A DNA stretch of 64,000 nt from Dicyema japonicum (GCA_011109175.1 RDEW01000008.1:470369-534368), one strand, 5' to 3'. Positions 43,585-56,030 are shown, counted from the stretch's first letter. The notes: generated by a model not told the origin, from the sequence alone. Translations and numbers: made by a program.

Positions 43585-44235
43585 CGGGTATGTGATTGGA
43601 AATATGTTATGTGTGTCAGCATCTAAATCCCAGTTCACCACTTTCACTACTGATAGAAGATTTAAGAATGGACTCGAACTGTTTTTTGGAGATACTTCTA
43701 TCCCTTCTACGCAGATCCAAAAGATCCTTGGGGTAGTTTTCGACTCTCTGATGACGTTCTCGAGTCACGTGGAAGAGGTGCTTGCCAAGGGTCTTTGGAA
43801 ATGAAACATTTTAAAAACGATCATAAAGAAGAGCCCTTTCTCATCTGCTGTTTGTGTCAGCAAGGTCTACCAACAAGTCATTGTGCCTATATGCCTGCTC
43901 CGCCTGAAAATTCGCTATTCCCTCTTCAAGAATTGATTGTTTGAACTCTCAGGCGGAAAATTATGCACCATACTGACATCTCTATTGGCGGCCTCGTTTC
44001 TGATGAGGCGACGTTGAAGAATGGCCAGGATTTCCTACGTTTTTGCAAGGAACTGGGAAACCCATTCAAGAAAAAGGTGGCCAATAGAGAGGAATTTCGG
44101 CCGATTATAAAAAAGTGCACGTCGATTGAATTCCTATGCAGAAGGAAGAGAAGCTTTCGGAATGCGGTTGGGTCATCAAAAAACCAGACTAAGAGAGTTC
44201 GGATGTTGTTGGAGGCTGGGATCACCTAATTAGGT
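43585..44235 (+). mobile_element. LINE-C 3' half
   Basis: QIQKILGVVFDSLMTFSSHVEEVLAKGLWK at 43700-43803 (here as QIQKILGVVFDSLM and TFSSHVEEVLAKGLWK) is the RT thumb. A frame at 43963-44229 encodes the C-terminal part and ends MLLEAGIT*, then CACCTAATTAGG, the LINE-C 3' end signature. The RT catalytic core is missing. Confidence 0.75.
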
Positions 44236-44289
44236 AGTTTTGACTTATTTTTCTTGGTGGTCTTGGAGTTAAATCAATTAATAAATGAA

Positions 44290-44720
44290 AATCATCCTAT
44301 GTGAAGATTAAAGTTACGTCATTGTCCTCCCCAATTCCTCATAGAACTAATCAAGTTCTTCTGGATTCCTCATAACACAGCACTGTGTGAAGCATATATA
44401 TTTATGATTGTAGTAAGTCTCCTTGAATCTTTACTAGGATCCATTCTTAATTGCAATACACAGATTCTGTCGTTAACTTTCCAGTATCTGTACAAACATG
44501 GTACAAGGTTCTTAAGTATTGCAAATCCTTGACCATGGTGTTTTGAATCCGAAGGAAGCAACATTAACACACGTACAATCCCTCTACCATTTTAGTTTCC
44601 TGCAGGCAGCATACAGGTGCGCGATATTTTTGAATGTCCGAACACAAAGTGCGCCTCTTCGTCAAATCTTTAAGTCTTCTGATTTTGAAATTAAGAAGGA
44701 TTAGTTCATTTTGAAGTCTC
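44290..44720 (-). mobile_element. LINE-B endonuclease fragment
   Basis: CCLQETKMVEG (near 44600), then GQGFAILKNLVPCLYRYWKV, NDRICVLQLRM, TIINIYASHS. The order and residues match the APE domain of LINE-B. Disrupted by frameshifts. Confidence 0.7.
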
Positions 44721-45215
44721 AAACGCTTTTTAGACATTTTTGCAATTGGGGTACGTCACCACCTCAGCCAAAAATGATCAATTGAGGTATATTAAAATTC
44801 ACCAAACTATCAAAACGGAAAATAAGTTAAGTTTTGAGTGAATATGCCACGTGTTCCTATAACAATTTTACTAAATTACCATTAGCATCAGATTTGGCAT
44901 AAATCACAAGACTTTACCGACAAACCAATGCATTGTGGAATACGTCTTAGCCTCGTCAAGATGCGAAAAAATCGACACATTATATTAAAAGAACCTATGC
45001 ATACTGTGCTCCCAAACAGGAATACCCGTCGAACCCTAACTTACGGACCTTCGACTCGCAACTAGTTTTCTCCTTGTCCGCTTCGTCATAGTGTATCTGT
45101 GAGGAAGAAAATCGATCAGCTCAGAAATTCTTAGAAATTCAGGGTGATGCTAAGGGGACATTATGTGAAACACAGTAATTAAACACTTAACTAACTTGTC
45201 AATATTTAGCTAACT
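44721..45215. other. no recognised gene
   Basis: Mixed AT-rich sequence; no coding frame or repeat recognised. Confidence 0.35.
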
Positions 45216-45219
45216 GGCA

Positions 45220-45470
45220 GAGCTACTTTCGATCTTCCAGTAAGTTTCCCCATTTCACTTTTATGGAAGGAGTTCAACCTTTATGCATTATCTTTTGTGT
45301 TCACCCAAACCTCAGTGCTATATACAATATGGCTTCACAATGGGTTCAACAGTGATGCTTTTGGATTTTAATTCATTGTTGCATAATTAACATTTTCTTC
45401 AAATAGTCTTCCTTGTCTCATAAGGAAGATTTGAGTTTTTTATCGCGTCTCTACTTTTCTTTGAGTGTGT
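45220..45470 (-). mobile_element. LINE-B RT tail fragment
   Basis: The minus strand gives KMGNTLKEK, KEDYLKKML and, after a break, PSIKVKWGNLLEDRK, a decayed parallel to the LINE-B thumb and tail. Weak but in the expected order. Confidence 0.4.
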
Positions 45471-45539
45471 TGCCCATTTTTACTTTCTGTTAACCTCATT
45501 TAGTCTATTAATTCTAAATAATTTTCTAATATAAGTTTT

Positions 45540-45790
45540 ACTTCAGGGTCGGCATAAACCCGGGAGCGATCGGAGCATAGACATTGATGATAGAGATGAC
45601 ATAATTAGTTTCGTTCGGAACTTGAGTTGTATGACTGCAATACGATGTGGGAAAGCAAATACAAGCGTCATAAGGTCATAAAAATATTTGACAGCAAAAA
45701 CTGACCCCATGGATTGATGAATCACGTCCAAGTATATGATTTTGGTAATGAACTTCAAACCTCGAGTGTTGAAAGTACCGAGGGAGAAGA
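45540..45790 (-). mobile_element. LINE-B endonuclease fragment
   Basis: FAVKYFYDLMTLVFAFPHRIAVIQLKF, split here as FAVKYFYDLMTL and AFPHRIAVIQLKF, matches the GFAVK...V.DRI.V.Q.KF segment of the LINE-B APE domain. A frameshift follows. Confidence 0.65.
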
Positions 45791-45947
45791 CATATTTTTA
45801 TTTATTTAATAGAAGACATATTTTCAAAGTTATCATCACCGTAAGATAAATGTATTATTAAAAATAATTAATTTTAATAAAATAAATAAATTTAATAATT
45901 TTTTGAATTCATTTAAACGTAAAGGCGCCTACTAGGTTATTCTTTAA

Positions 45948-46917
45948 ATGTGTGACGGTCCTCAAGATTTACAAAAGTATTATAAAATTCAATTGTAGGG
46001 AAATTGCTTTCAACTCATTTTCAATTGGAAGACCTCTTGGTACTGGTCGATTTGGCCACGTGTATCTAGCAAAGGAAAAGAAGTATAATTTCATCTGCGC
46101 ACTCAAAGTTAGCTTTAATTCACGATTCCAGATCATCTTCAAATCACAAATCATTACCAATGACCTCGTCCTCCAATTCCGCAGAGAAATCGAAAATCAG
46201 CTTCACCTTAAGTGAGTTCCTTTCTAACCCAAGACACCCCAACATTCTCCGTCTCTACCAGTTTTTTGACGACAGCGACAAAATTTTCATGGTTCTTGAA
46301 TATGCCATCCACGGTGAACTGTACACCATCCTGCTAAAAAAGAAGAGACTCAGTCACCACGAAAGCACTAGGATAATATGCCAGGTTATTTCTGCTCTGC
46401 GGTACTGTCATGCAAGGGGGGTAATTCATCGAGACTTAAAACCGGAAAATATTTTGATGGGAAACAACTACAGCGTGAAGATAGCCGACTTTGGCTGGTC
46501 TGTGCACTCCCCCCAGACCGTGTATGAAGGATTCATTACTTTATAGGAGGAGTACTCGCTGTGGTACCCCTGATTACATGGCTCCGGAGATTGTGATTGG
46601 CCAACCGTATGACAAAATGGTCGATGTCTGGAGTGTGGGAGTTCTCACATATGAGGTGCTGTCAGGATCGGCTCCCTTCTCTGGTAAGGACAACCGGGAG
46701 ACCTTTCATAATATTTCTTGTGTCAAATTTGGTTATTCTGACTATTATTTTACCTCTAATTCTAAGGACTTTATATCAAAGGTAGGGATTGTGGGGAATT
46801 TAGATATTGATGAACCCTCCAAGGTCTAGGATGAACTTCGATGCGATGTTTGAACATCCTTGGCTGGTTAATAATGGTGGGGATTACATTCAGGCGGCTA
46901 TTGCTAACTCATCGTGA
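45948..46917 (+). CDS. Aurora-type mitotic serine/threonine kinase
   Basis: Aurora kinases control spindle assembly and chromosome segregation. Exons 45948-45976, 45999-46107, 46132-46211, 46234-46521, 46547-46781 and 46804-46917 sum to 855 nt, 284 residues plus TGA. The five introns are 22-25 bp, all GT...AG. The first ATG (MCDGPQDLQK) precedes an intron, and the frame then enters the kinase domain. Motifs: glycine loop GTGRFG (24-29), ALK with Lys46, HPNILRLYQFFDD (74-86), HRDLKPEN (138-145), ADFGWSVHSP (157-166), activation loop RRSTRCGT with the Aurora-type Thr173, and YMAPE. The tail ends FEHPWL and about 15 more residues. DFGW and RRST.CGT are typical of Auroras. The N-terminal regulatory part is almost absent (about 15 residues before the domain), shorter than Aurora A or B in most animals. 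No disabling change was seen. A vs B type cannot be decided by eye. Confidence 0.93.
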
Positions 46918-47695
46918 TTAATTTAAATTATGTTTGTTACTTATTTTTGTGTTAGGGATATGGTTTTTAATTTTGAATTATTCTTGGTTGAGTTCATGCG
47001 GTCGGGGTACTCCTTTACTAATAATATCTACTGAGTATTCCAGGTTAGTAGTAGTTCGCTTATTGGTGAGAAGGATGAGTTGATGATTTTGTTAGTCTAC
47101 ATCTGTGTCTGATGTAACCTTCTTACTTCTTCACATAGACGATATGGTAGAGTTGAGCACTCTTCCTTCTATTGATCATCAGTGTTTAGGTTTGAGTTTT
47201 TGATTATTTTAATGATATTGGTATTTTAATATTTCATTGGTAAGCTAACGCTTATTCGCTAATTAGTTGAAGATTAAGTTAGTGAGGGAGTTCTCTTCAA
47301 CCCCTATGGGGATCCCACCAATTCTGTTTTGCACTTCTTCAGAGTGTCCTTTAAATCAATGTAGTCTCTTACAATATAGCTTGATATAGTAAAACATTGA
47401 GAATTTGCTATTTTTGAGACAGTAAAAAAAGGAGTAGAATATATTTTTAAATCTGTTAATAACCCTTTAATTTCAGCTATTTATTATTTCAAAATTTTGT
47501 AAAAACGATCTTTATGATATCAAATAATTTTAAGGTCCACGAGGGATCAGTCCCTGCCTTGAAGAGGTCGAAAATAAATGATTTAAAATGAAGCGTAAAT
47601 AACATTTTGGGGATATTAGCTCATGACTGGTCAACGAATTAGAGGAGTACGAAAATCCACTTTTAAAAAATGAATTTGTTAAAATAAGGAAACAA
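46918..47695. other. 3' flank of the Aurora gene, nothing recognised
   Basis: AT-rich; no coding frame, RNA gene or repeat recognised. Confidence 0.4.
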
Positions 47696-47699
47696 TCTG

Positions 47700-47795
47700 A
47701 GCGTCATAAAGTAGCCGACATGACTGCCTGCCTATTCCTCTCAAGATGGCGAGCGAGATTCGCTCAAATATCTAGCGGCGCTCACGGACATCTTC
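47700..47795 (-). repeat. dispersed hairpin repeat, copy 3
   Basis: GACTGCCTGCCTATTCCTCT, then GGCGAGCGAGATTCGCTCAAA and GCGGCGCTCACG, close to copy 1 at 38.9 kb. The GAGCGA/TCGCTC stem is intact. It is followed by AATCCGGTTCCCTAGACGG, which resembles the SINE-1 3' region, so the repeat may belong to a SINE-related family. Confidence 0.65.
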
Positions 47796-47989
47796 TATAC
47801 GTATAGAAATCCGGTTCCCTAGACGGAATTCCAGCGTCGAAGGCGCAATGGAACCAGAATTTCCTACTGCTAGAACAAGCATGTCATCAAATGCGTTTAA
47901 TAAGTCATCCAAATTTATAATTCTTTAATCTTACTTTGATGTTAATTGGATTACTAATAACCTGTATCATTTATTTAAGCACTTCACGA

Positions 47990-50830
47990 ATATACTAGCC
48001 CCGCATGTGCAGCAAAAGAAACAAGGTTAGATGTCAGCCTTTTCCATGCTCCCCTGTTCCTAACATAGTATTCTAACATAGTATGTTTCCATAGATATGT
48101 TCGGTGGGGATGTTAATTCCATCCTCAGCACGTGTCCGAAGAACTCCATTGGGATTCCAGTACTTCTAAGCTGATATGTCTAGTGCTGCATCTTATATAT
48201 AAAGCATTTCTCGATATTCTCGTTGGCCAAGTAGTTCCTGTTATTTTTCTCAGCTGACCTCTGTGGAACGAGTCTAGTTTTTCCATATCCGCTGATGAGG
48301 TTGCCCAAGTTCCAGCGTTATATAAAAGTACGGGTTTTATGACTGAGTCGTATAATAGGATTCTCATTTTCGTGTCGATACCTCTTTGATTGAGCCATAG
48401 ATTCTTCAGTTTATATAGCGCAGCATTGGCTAGAGTTTTCCTAAGTAAAATATCTTCGCTATCTCCCATAAGTGAACCGAGTTTTTTTACTTGTCGCCAC
48501 TTCTCTTCTAGGACGTTACTCATCATTCTTATCTCTGTGAGTTCTGTTTTCTCTCTGTTCACAGTAAGAAACCATTTCCCTAGTACATCTGGTGCTTTTT
48601 CTAATAGGTTTTCCAGGACCTCTTTGTCTTCAGAAATTAGGTCTACATCGTCCGCGTAGATCACTTCTTCCGTCTTTCATTGATATACGGTCTAAGTTCC
48701 CTCATAGGGGCTTCCAAATAAATTGTGAATAGTAAAGGAGAAAGGGAGTCTCCTTGTGGAGAAGCCGTGTTTGTTTCAAATTTTCTTGAATAGGTCTTTC
48801 CGACTCTCACAAAGAGCTCAGTGTTAAAAAGTAGAATTTAGTTTCGACTCATCAAGAAATCCGCTAGTACCCCATTAATTCGTTTTTGTTAACCGCATCA
48901 AAAACTCTTGATAGGTCAATTCCCAGAATATTGGTGGCGTTACGGTATCTTTGATATGCTGCACACCTCCATCTGTGACTCCAGACCGAATCAGATGTGG
49001 ATCTCCCTTCTCGAAAACCACTTTTACTATCAGGTAGGTATTTGTAAGCAGATCCTTTTATTTGTTCAAGCACAATGTTTGCCAAGACTTTGCGTATTGA
49101 ATTTAGTAGTATGATGGGTCGCAAATTTTCGAGCGGTCCTATGGTTTTGTTGATTTTTTGTACAAGGATTAGTAGTTCCGTACCCAGAGGTAAAGTTGAG
49201 TTAGTTGAAAACATTTCATTTAGTAGTGTAGCGATTTTTCCAAAAAGAGCGTCAGGGCCGTATTTCAGTAATTCTGGGTTTATCGCATCTGGTCCGGGGC
49301 TTCTGTTATTCTTGAGTTTTCGGCAGGCCGTTTTGATTTTCTCGGCCGTGATTGGTATCTCCAGGAGTCTTGGCCTTCCATCAAATAAGTAGATTTCTAT
49401 GGATTTGATGTTGAGAAGCTTCTCAAAGTGAGCCGCGATGGCTTCAGTTTGTTCTTCGGTGTTCAGTATCAGCTTACCGTTATCGTCTTTTATGGTTAGT
49501 CGACTTCGGTTTGTTTGCCGCAGCAAACGGGCAGCGACGTACACCTGTGCGTTGCCTCTCACTTTGTTTACCTCTAGCTATTTTTTCTAGGAAAAGCATC
49601 TTGTTCAGAGCTTTTATTTTTCTTCTGACACGTTGCCTTTTGCCCTGAAGGGCTTTTATCGTATTAGCGTCAGTGACATTTGATTTTCTCATGTTTATTT
49701 CTTTTAAACTTTTCGCAAGCTCAAGAACATCTGGATGAATAGCCTTCAGGTGCATTTTACTATTCTCCCTTTTGCCAAGACATGCCTCAGCAGCTTCGTT
49801 GATGGTGTCCTTTGTGCGTTTCCTGGCGTCTTCTAACGAGGCATCCACCAATACGTCCTACATACGAGTTTGAATGTATTGTTGATATCTCTCAGTAGTC
49901 TCCGGTTGGGAGATCAGCCTTTCAGTCGCGTAGTCGCCTCTGACTTTCTCAAATTGTGATTTTTGGCATTCTTGTATTTGATGGCATGTTTTTTCAGGAT
50001 GAAGGTCGTAATATCCATCTTGTGGTCACTGCCAGTCGTCGAGCCTTCATATGAACGTTCGTTTATTAGAAGGTGTTTGTCTTTAGCCAGACATATGACA
50101 TATTGGGACCAGCTTTCCTCTAAGTTCCTTCGCTTCCCCATCCACGTAGTTTTGTGGCAGGCAGGATGCGTAAATGCAGTATTAAATAGGAAAAGGTTGT
50201 TTGCCACACAAAAGTGACCAAGTATTGTCCCGGGTAGGTTTCTTATTCCACGTCCATGTTCTCCAAGAAAACATCATCCCGGTTATTCTTCATCCCGATT
50301 TTCGCATTCAAATCCCAGCAATGATTATTAGTGATGACGACTCATATTCGTTGAACGTCCGTAACAGTGTTGAATAGAAGTCGTCTAGTTCTGTCGGATC
50401 TTTCGCTACTCTCCCGCAGTGTGGCGCATAAACATTTATAATTGTCAGAAAGCTCTTCGAAGGAGGTAAGTCGTTTAGACGGATTTGTATAACACAGATC
50501 ATTCACACTCCATATACGGTAAACTGCACTTGGCGAATCCAAGTCCATAATATTTTGAGTCGCTCGGTAGACATATATTCGATATTCGCCATAGTTCTCA
50601 TCAAGGCTACAAGTAACTTTCGTCTCTTGTAGGCACCCAATAGATACGTCGTATCTCTCCAGGTCGTCACAGAGAATCTTCCTAGACCAGGTCGTAGATA
50701 AGCCTCTAGCATTGAACGTAAGGAGCTTTAGACAAGAAGTATTCCTTTGTAACCCTTGTTTTTTAGACATTTTTCTCAACTGCGATCCAATTAATAACCT
50801 GTTACTTTCTATTTTCATTATAATTTTTAT
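47990..50830 (-). mobile_element. LINE-B, near full-length
   Basis: Order from 50818 leftwards. An ATG frame with LLTFNARGLSTTWSRK and VSIGCLQETKV (APE domain), then INVYAPHCGRV. After breaks come HKTTWMGKRRNLEE and SDHKMDITTF, then a linker frame (49851-49480). An RT frame (49562-48864) carries NNRSPGPDAINPELLKYGPD, RPIILLNSIRK, GFREGRSTSDSVW and GIDLSRVFDAVNK (motif A). A second frame (48664-48125) holds IYADDVDLISEDKE (motif C) and LGSLMGDSEDILLRK. The region between, with motif B, is frameshifted near 48.7 kb (GDSLSPLLF-like). It ends near 48.0 kb without a clear tail. Probably dead, but recent. Confidence 0.88.
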
Positions 50831-51396
50831 GTATCGGAAAGAAGAAGGAATTTAAATGCTACAAAAATATAAAGTTCCCCCCTCACAAGGGCAGTTCTCG
50901 CAAAATTGTTCGAAGGAAAAAGTCAGGATGCTCTTGAGTCAATCTTTTCTTCGAACGGACCACACATACCATCTATAAACTTTATCATATTTTGTTGGAT
51001 AAGCATCCACCTCCCCTTCACAATTTGTGATCTGTTTCATTACCCACCACGTTGAGTCCATCGCCTATGTTGGACATTTGATGATTCTGGATTTTTTCCC
51101 AAGAAGCAGTGGCGGTTTGAATGACCCAGCCATTTTAATGACCTTAGTGTTTTGTTTTTGGTGATCTGACAGTCTAAAATTATTTACTATCTCTCACTAA
51201 TCTGAATTTATCGGAAAAACCTATTGAGGCAATCTTTCACGTCTTGTTTTCTGGCAACTCGTTCGCCTCTAATAAAAAGTAAGTGGATTCCGTCAAATTA
51301 CTTCAGACTTTGTCTTAAAAAAACTAGCCACCAAAACCATCTGCAAGAGTTCTATTCTCCTAGTTGTTTATTCCCTAAACCTTTCTAAAGTCTGAG
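50831..51396. other. no recognised gene
   Basis: Upstream flank of the LINE-B. No clear coding frame on either strand. Confidence 0.35.
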
Positions 51397-51539
51397 TTGG
51401 ATAAGATGTCCAAACATGTTATCTTGTTCAGAAGATTCAACATTCGTTTTTCCAAATTTCTATTGGTCTACAAGTCAAAAACTTATGGGGGATTCGATTT
51501 GTATCTATTTTTTCTTCTCAACCCTGAAATTAGTATAAT

Positions 51540-51985
51540 GTTGTTTGCGAGGAATCTTTCGAAAAGCTGCTGGAGTCTTCGAACCAACACCTCAATGCTT
51601 GTCTATTTCTGACTCAATTTTCTCACTTTTATTTAAGATTCGTGTATCACGTCATTACCGATGGATTGAACGGAGTGTCCGTTTCGTTACGTCTACTCGC
51701 TTGCAGGAGGAATGCTGGCAGGGTCCTTAGGCATAAAACCTTAAACTAAGTCGTTAAATGCGCAACTGGGAGGCCCCTAGTATTTGATGCCACGTGTACA
51801 GACGGTTTCGCTTAACAACTTCCCATAGAGCGTTTATAATGCATGTTCAATTTATGAAAGGCCGTGCATTGAAGTGGCGGAAGTATACTGTTATGTTTGT
51901 TCTTGTTGCTGTGGAAACCTTTGGAGGATTCTCAAATTTGTCATTGTATTAAATGACTCGGAAATTTTATCTCAGTCCGCGTAGG
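51540..51985 (+). mobile_element. LINE-A C-terminal fragment, decayed
   Basis: In shifting frames: a Cys/Gly-rich segment near 51680-51730 comparable with LSCRRSAGRFPRHK of other LINE-A copies, then GRPLVFDATCVDGFA (near 51770-51815; compare LIWDATCVD) and ALKWRKYTVMFVLVAVET. Upstream frames from 51397 may belong to the same element. Confidence 0.6.
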
Positions 51986-52065
51986 TGACCTCCGCGGGCG
52001 CTGCTGGTTATTCGACCGTAATTTTGGCAGTCCAGTGATGGAATAGTCAGGGACTGCGACTCCAA
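51985..52065 (+). repeat. dispersed hairpin repeat, copy 4 (inverted, decayed)
   Basis: GGGCGCTGCTGGTTATTCGA and ATGGAATAGTCAGGGACTGC match the reverse complement of copy 1. Confidence 0.5.
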
Positions 52066-52114
52066 AATCTCTAGTTTTTATTTATTTATTTTATTAAGAT
52101 AAAATTTATCGTCC

Positions 52115-52345
52115 AATTAAGTGATCCCGGTGTCCATACCAGTCCTTTTCCTGCTGTTAGTTTTGGAGTCCTGGATTAATCTCCACAGAAGAAAAGGTTT
52201 CTTTTAATATCTCGGGCAGGCGTCCATATATAGTTTGTTGTGCGGTTTGAGTGGATGGTCAGGGGACTTTGCCATCGTAGGGAAGTACCGGTGACGTTTC
52301 GTAAGGTATTCCATGATTGGTGGAACGTTTAGTGTTCTCCGTAGT
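52115..52345 (-). mobile_element. LINE-C 3' end fragment
   Basis: The left edge CCAATTAAGTGATCCCGG is the inverted LINE-C 3' end. The minus frame reads LYMDACPRY, KKPFLLWRLIQDSKTNS and ends GMDTGIT*, like MLLEAGIT* and EAAGIT* of other copies. Confidence 0.65.
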
Positions 52346-53391
52346 AACGAGTTTTTTTTTTTTTATGTTATTAAAAATAAGAAAATTTTTATTGAGGAGA
52401 CTTGAAGATTTTAGACAAAAATCAGAGACTTAGAGACAAAAATCACCAGGAAGATAAAAATGGCTATTAGGTGAATATGGCTTCTCTCAGCAACCACCAT
52501 ATCTTAATTCGGTGTTCCTTACTTTGTACCCAGGAGGATCAGTAGTTAACGGTCTGCTCAATGTACTGGGTATATAGGGAACCTACGTCTAGAGACAGCT
52601 TTTTATTGTCGTGAGTGAAATAACTTTGTCCAAGTACATAGGGATAACTTCATCCAGTCATAACTAACGGATTAATCTTTGTAACCGTAATGAGAGGACG
52701 AGATGATTAAATTGAAGGATTTTAGACGTACTATTCATAAATTCAACATTAATACGTTGAAAGAAGATTCATGGTTGCCTATAAGCATAAAAACCGATAA
52801 CATTTCTTTGAGTTAGTTAACTTCAACCTCGCTACCTTGTAGGGGGCCGACTGTCTTCAGGTGTCCAACAACTATCTGCTTGACGATTCCACATGTCTTC
52901 GATGTCCATCTGAGGTCATTACCAAGAGATATCTTTTTGTAAAATCAATGATAATTGGTCCTGTGATGGAAGATAAGAGTCCGACTAGTCTGAGTCATCT
53001 ATAAATGGTGGAAAAGCATCCAGGAGATCGTTCCAAACCAGTCTTCGATGATTTTGGTAAAGATGTGGTCACTATTGCCTTTGATTTAATTTTATCGGGA
53101 GATGGCTGAAAAATTTTAGCAAATTCAAGGTCGGAATATCTTTCTGCAGTTATTCGTGAGTCCAGAAGTGGCAGGAATGGTCTGGTTCCGTGGTTTTATT
53201 TAAGAATTGAAGGTTCCTCGTGTAGAGGTAATTTTCCATTTGGATAATGGTGGATTCCCATGGTATGCGTCATCTTCAACACAAAAGATGCAAATAGCCA
53301 TTTCCACGATTTTTGAGGCTTTTTATCCGCATGGAAATTAAAATATTGACATCCTTGACTTTTCTGAACTTTATATTAAAAGTCTGAATAA
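52346..53391. other. no recognised gene; T-run near the start
   Basis: A run of 12 T at about 52351-52362 could be the A-tail of an inserted minus-strand element. The rest shows decayed coding texture on the minus strand, but nothing I can assign. Confidence 0.3.
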
Positions 53392-53709
53392 TCATAAATT
53401 TTCTATTAGGATTTCTAACCGCCATAGATCAACATAAACGCCCGACAGCCCAAATAACTGTTCAGCTTTTGAGGCTGCATTCTTATGTACTTTTCTCTCT
53501 GCCAATCGGGCTACTGCCATTCGTCTAAGATTTAACTTAAAACCTCCAAATTTTTTTCTCCATGAGACAACTTCCAAAGTTTGATGAGTGTGCGAGAAGT
53601 GCAGTTTGAATCCCGTGTGGATAAACAATAAAATTTCATATGAAAATCTAAACTCCCGAAAAATGATCTTGCAAGGTAAGATACGGACATGATCAGAATC
53701 TCCGCTCAT
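53392..53709 (-). other. unidentified 105-codon open frame, possible LINE endonuclease-to-RT linker
   Basis: Begins MSGDSDHVRILPCKI, which resembles the SDH motif at the end of APE domains. It continues with basic residues (FKLNLRRMAVARLAERKVHK). No RT follows in frame. The assignment to a LINE is a guess. Confidence 0.3.
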
Positions 53710-54309
53710 ACTCGTATATAACTTTGTCTACAAAAGGCCCAATTTGTCAAGTATGCAACTACGCTTAAGAGACAAGAATATTTATGGAGGACATTTGGAA
53801 AATCTGTTACTAGTTGTTAACTTTCCTCGATCAATCGTTTTCATCACGCATTCATAACTCAAGGCCGAATAATAATAACTCCATCCAAAATTGTCTTTAG
53901 CTATTCGATGTGTCGCCATTTTATAACTCCACAAAAATGAATCGAATTAGAGTTCTTTAACCATGGTACTAATATATTTACCTCGATTAACGCCAGCTCG
54001 TATCGCAACATTGGTATCGCGGGTCATCTTCCAGGAAAACCGTTATGCATCCTTTTTGAATATTTTTATGGGGTAATATCCCCATTACATCTTCATTATT
54101 TTAAGCAGATTAACCAAATGGAGGAGTGTCCCAAGTGCAGGGCAATCGCAATCCACGCAGCAGGCTTCCTCAACTGACATTTGTTTAATTGTTAGAAAAA
54201 TTATTTTGTTTAAAAAAATAAATATAATCAACTAATTGCTAAAATTATAAAATTGGATAAAAATTCGAAGCATTTTATAAATGCTGCTAAAAAGAACTGA
54301 AGAACACCA
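53710..54309. other. no recognised gene
   Basis: AT-rich spacer before the LINE-C; no motif found. Confidence 0.35.
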
Positions 54310-56030
54310 ATAGTTAATTTAATTGTATTAAACTAATTAGGTGATCCCGGCCGCCTCCATAAGGTCTTTCATCTTTTCCGGTGGACCTTCCGAGATCCAA
54401 CACAGCTTCTTCTGAGGACGGGAGGGTTTTTGAAAGAAATACAAAGGGAGTGATGCAACGTCTTCTAGTAAGACCCAATCCATTAGAGCATTGTAGGAAG
54501 TTGGATTTTCGGCACAGAGCGGCGAATCCCTTCCCATTTTGTCCGATAAGGTCTTCCAGAGAGGTGGGTGTGAGACTGACTGTTCTCACGAGCTTGCCGA
54601 TAGTTGTAGCTGATAGGGACTGAATATCACTGATTTTCTGTTTGTTCGTCCAGGATAGGTTGATTCCCCAAGACGCACAGGCGTAGCTGATAGATGGCTC
54701 AATGAATTGTTTATGTAGTAGTTTCAATGCTGGGAAAGGGGTTTCTGATGCCACCAAAAATAGATTTGATCAAACCAAGATTTCTTGAGCAGGTTCCGGA
54801 GATATATTCGACATGAGGGAAAATAAATCAACGGTCATTCTTCCAAGGCGTTTGTCTGAGGTAAATAGGGATGTGGATGACTTCTCAGGAGATATTATAT
54901 CAAGTCTGTTGGAGATTAACCAATTTTGAATCACGTGTAGTTGTTTTTGAACTCTTTCTGAGGCTTTTAGGAGATCCTGGTCACGGGATCCAATTAGAAT
55001 GTCGTCAGCATAGGAAAGGAGAAGATCGTCTTCATCAACTGATCGTGGCAAATCGGACATAAAAAGGTTGAATAAGGCGGGGGACAAAATAGAGCTTTGC
55101 GGAACACCATTGGGAAGTAGTCTCGAAAGTGATTTGTCCCATCCATTACAAACTCGGGCCTTTCTCCCGCTGAGGAAATTCAAAAGCCAGAGTTTTAGAT
55201 TGGGGTTAATGAAGAGTCCAAATAATTTCCTGGTTAAAATTTTCCTGGAGACAGAGTCAAAGGCGTTACGCAGATCCACAGAGCAGACGATGGTTTTGAA
55301 GTGACGAGGATTTGAGTTGAAGCCATCAAGGATAAATTGATTGAGAGAAGTAAGGTGGGTGGACGTTGAATAGAACTTTCTGAAGCCATGTTGAAAGGAA
55401 CTGAAGGAAGGGACGGGGAAATGAGATCAAGTACCAGTTTTTCCAATAATTTTGAAATGAACATAATAGAGAAATTGGTTGGTATGAAGCGGGATTGTTT
55501 TTGTCCTTGCCAGGTTTTGGTATTGGGCGTATGTGGGAAAGTTTCCAAATCGTAGGGATTGAATTCATGTTCAAAGAAATAGTTGAAAATAAGGGAGATT
55601 ACCCCAATAGTAACCGGTCCAAGGTGTTTAAGAAGTATTGAAGAGATGCCATCTGGACCACAAGCGGGAGGGATTAATCATCTTCAAGCCTTCGAATACG
55701 TTTGAATGAGAAATAAAAGTGATCGGCGGTCTCATCGAGAACAAAGAGGGTCCATCCATTTTCTTGAAGGTTTTGTGACTTATACCGGTATAATACTTCG
55801 TTAGTTGATTTAAGCTGTGTTGGTCTGTCTTTTGTGTCGAGGTGGAGTTTTCTTTAGGGCCAAGTCTTTTTATTGCCTTCCAGACCATCTTGGCAGATTT
55901 CTGAAATGGGAGAGAGCAGATTCGCTTTTCCCACTTGTTCGCTTCAGCCCTTCTGATCCTTCTTGAAATTTCATTCATAAGGAAATTTATCTTCCCTTGG
56001 TGGGTGCTCACATTACTGATCTGCCAAATC
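54310..56030 (-). mobile_element. LINE-C, RT region nearly complete
   Basis: Order from 56011 leftwards: a linker frame (ISRRIRRAEANKWEKRICSL, MVWKAIKRLG), then IWKLSHIRPIPKPGKDKNNPASYQPISLL split by a frameshift (IRPIPKPGKDKNNPASYQPI is the RT 1-2 block). Then MDLRNAFDSVSRKIL (motif A), PNGVPQSSILSPALFNLFM (motif B), LLLSYADDILIGSRDQD (motif C), PEKSSTSLFTSDKRLGRM. Finally LKLLHKQFIEPSISYACASW and a C-terminus near 54314. The 3' edge reads CTAATTAGGTGATCCCGG (inverted). The motif set is jockey/CR1-like. No endonuclease domain was found upstream. Confidence 0.85.
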
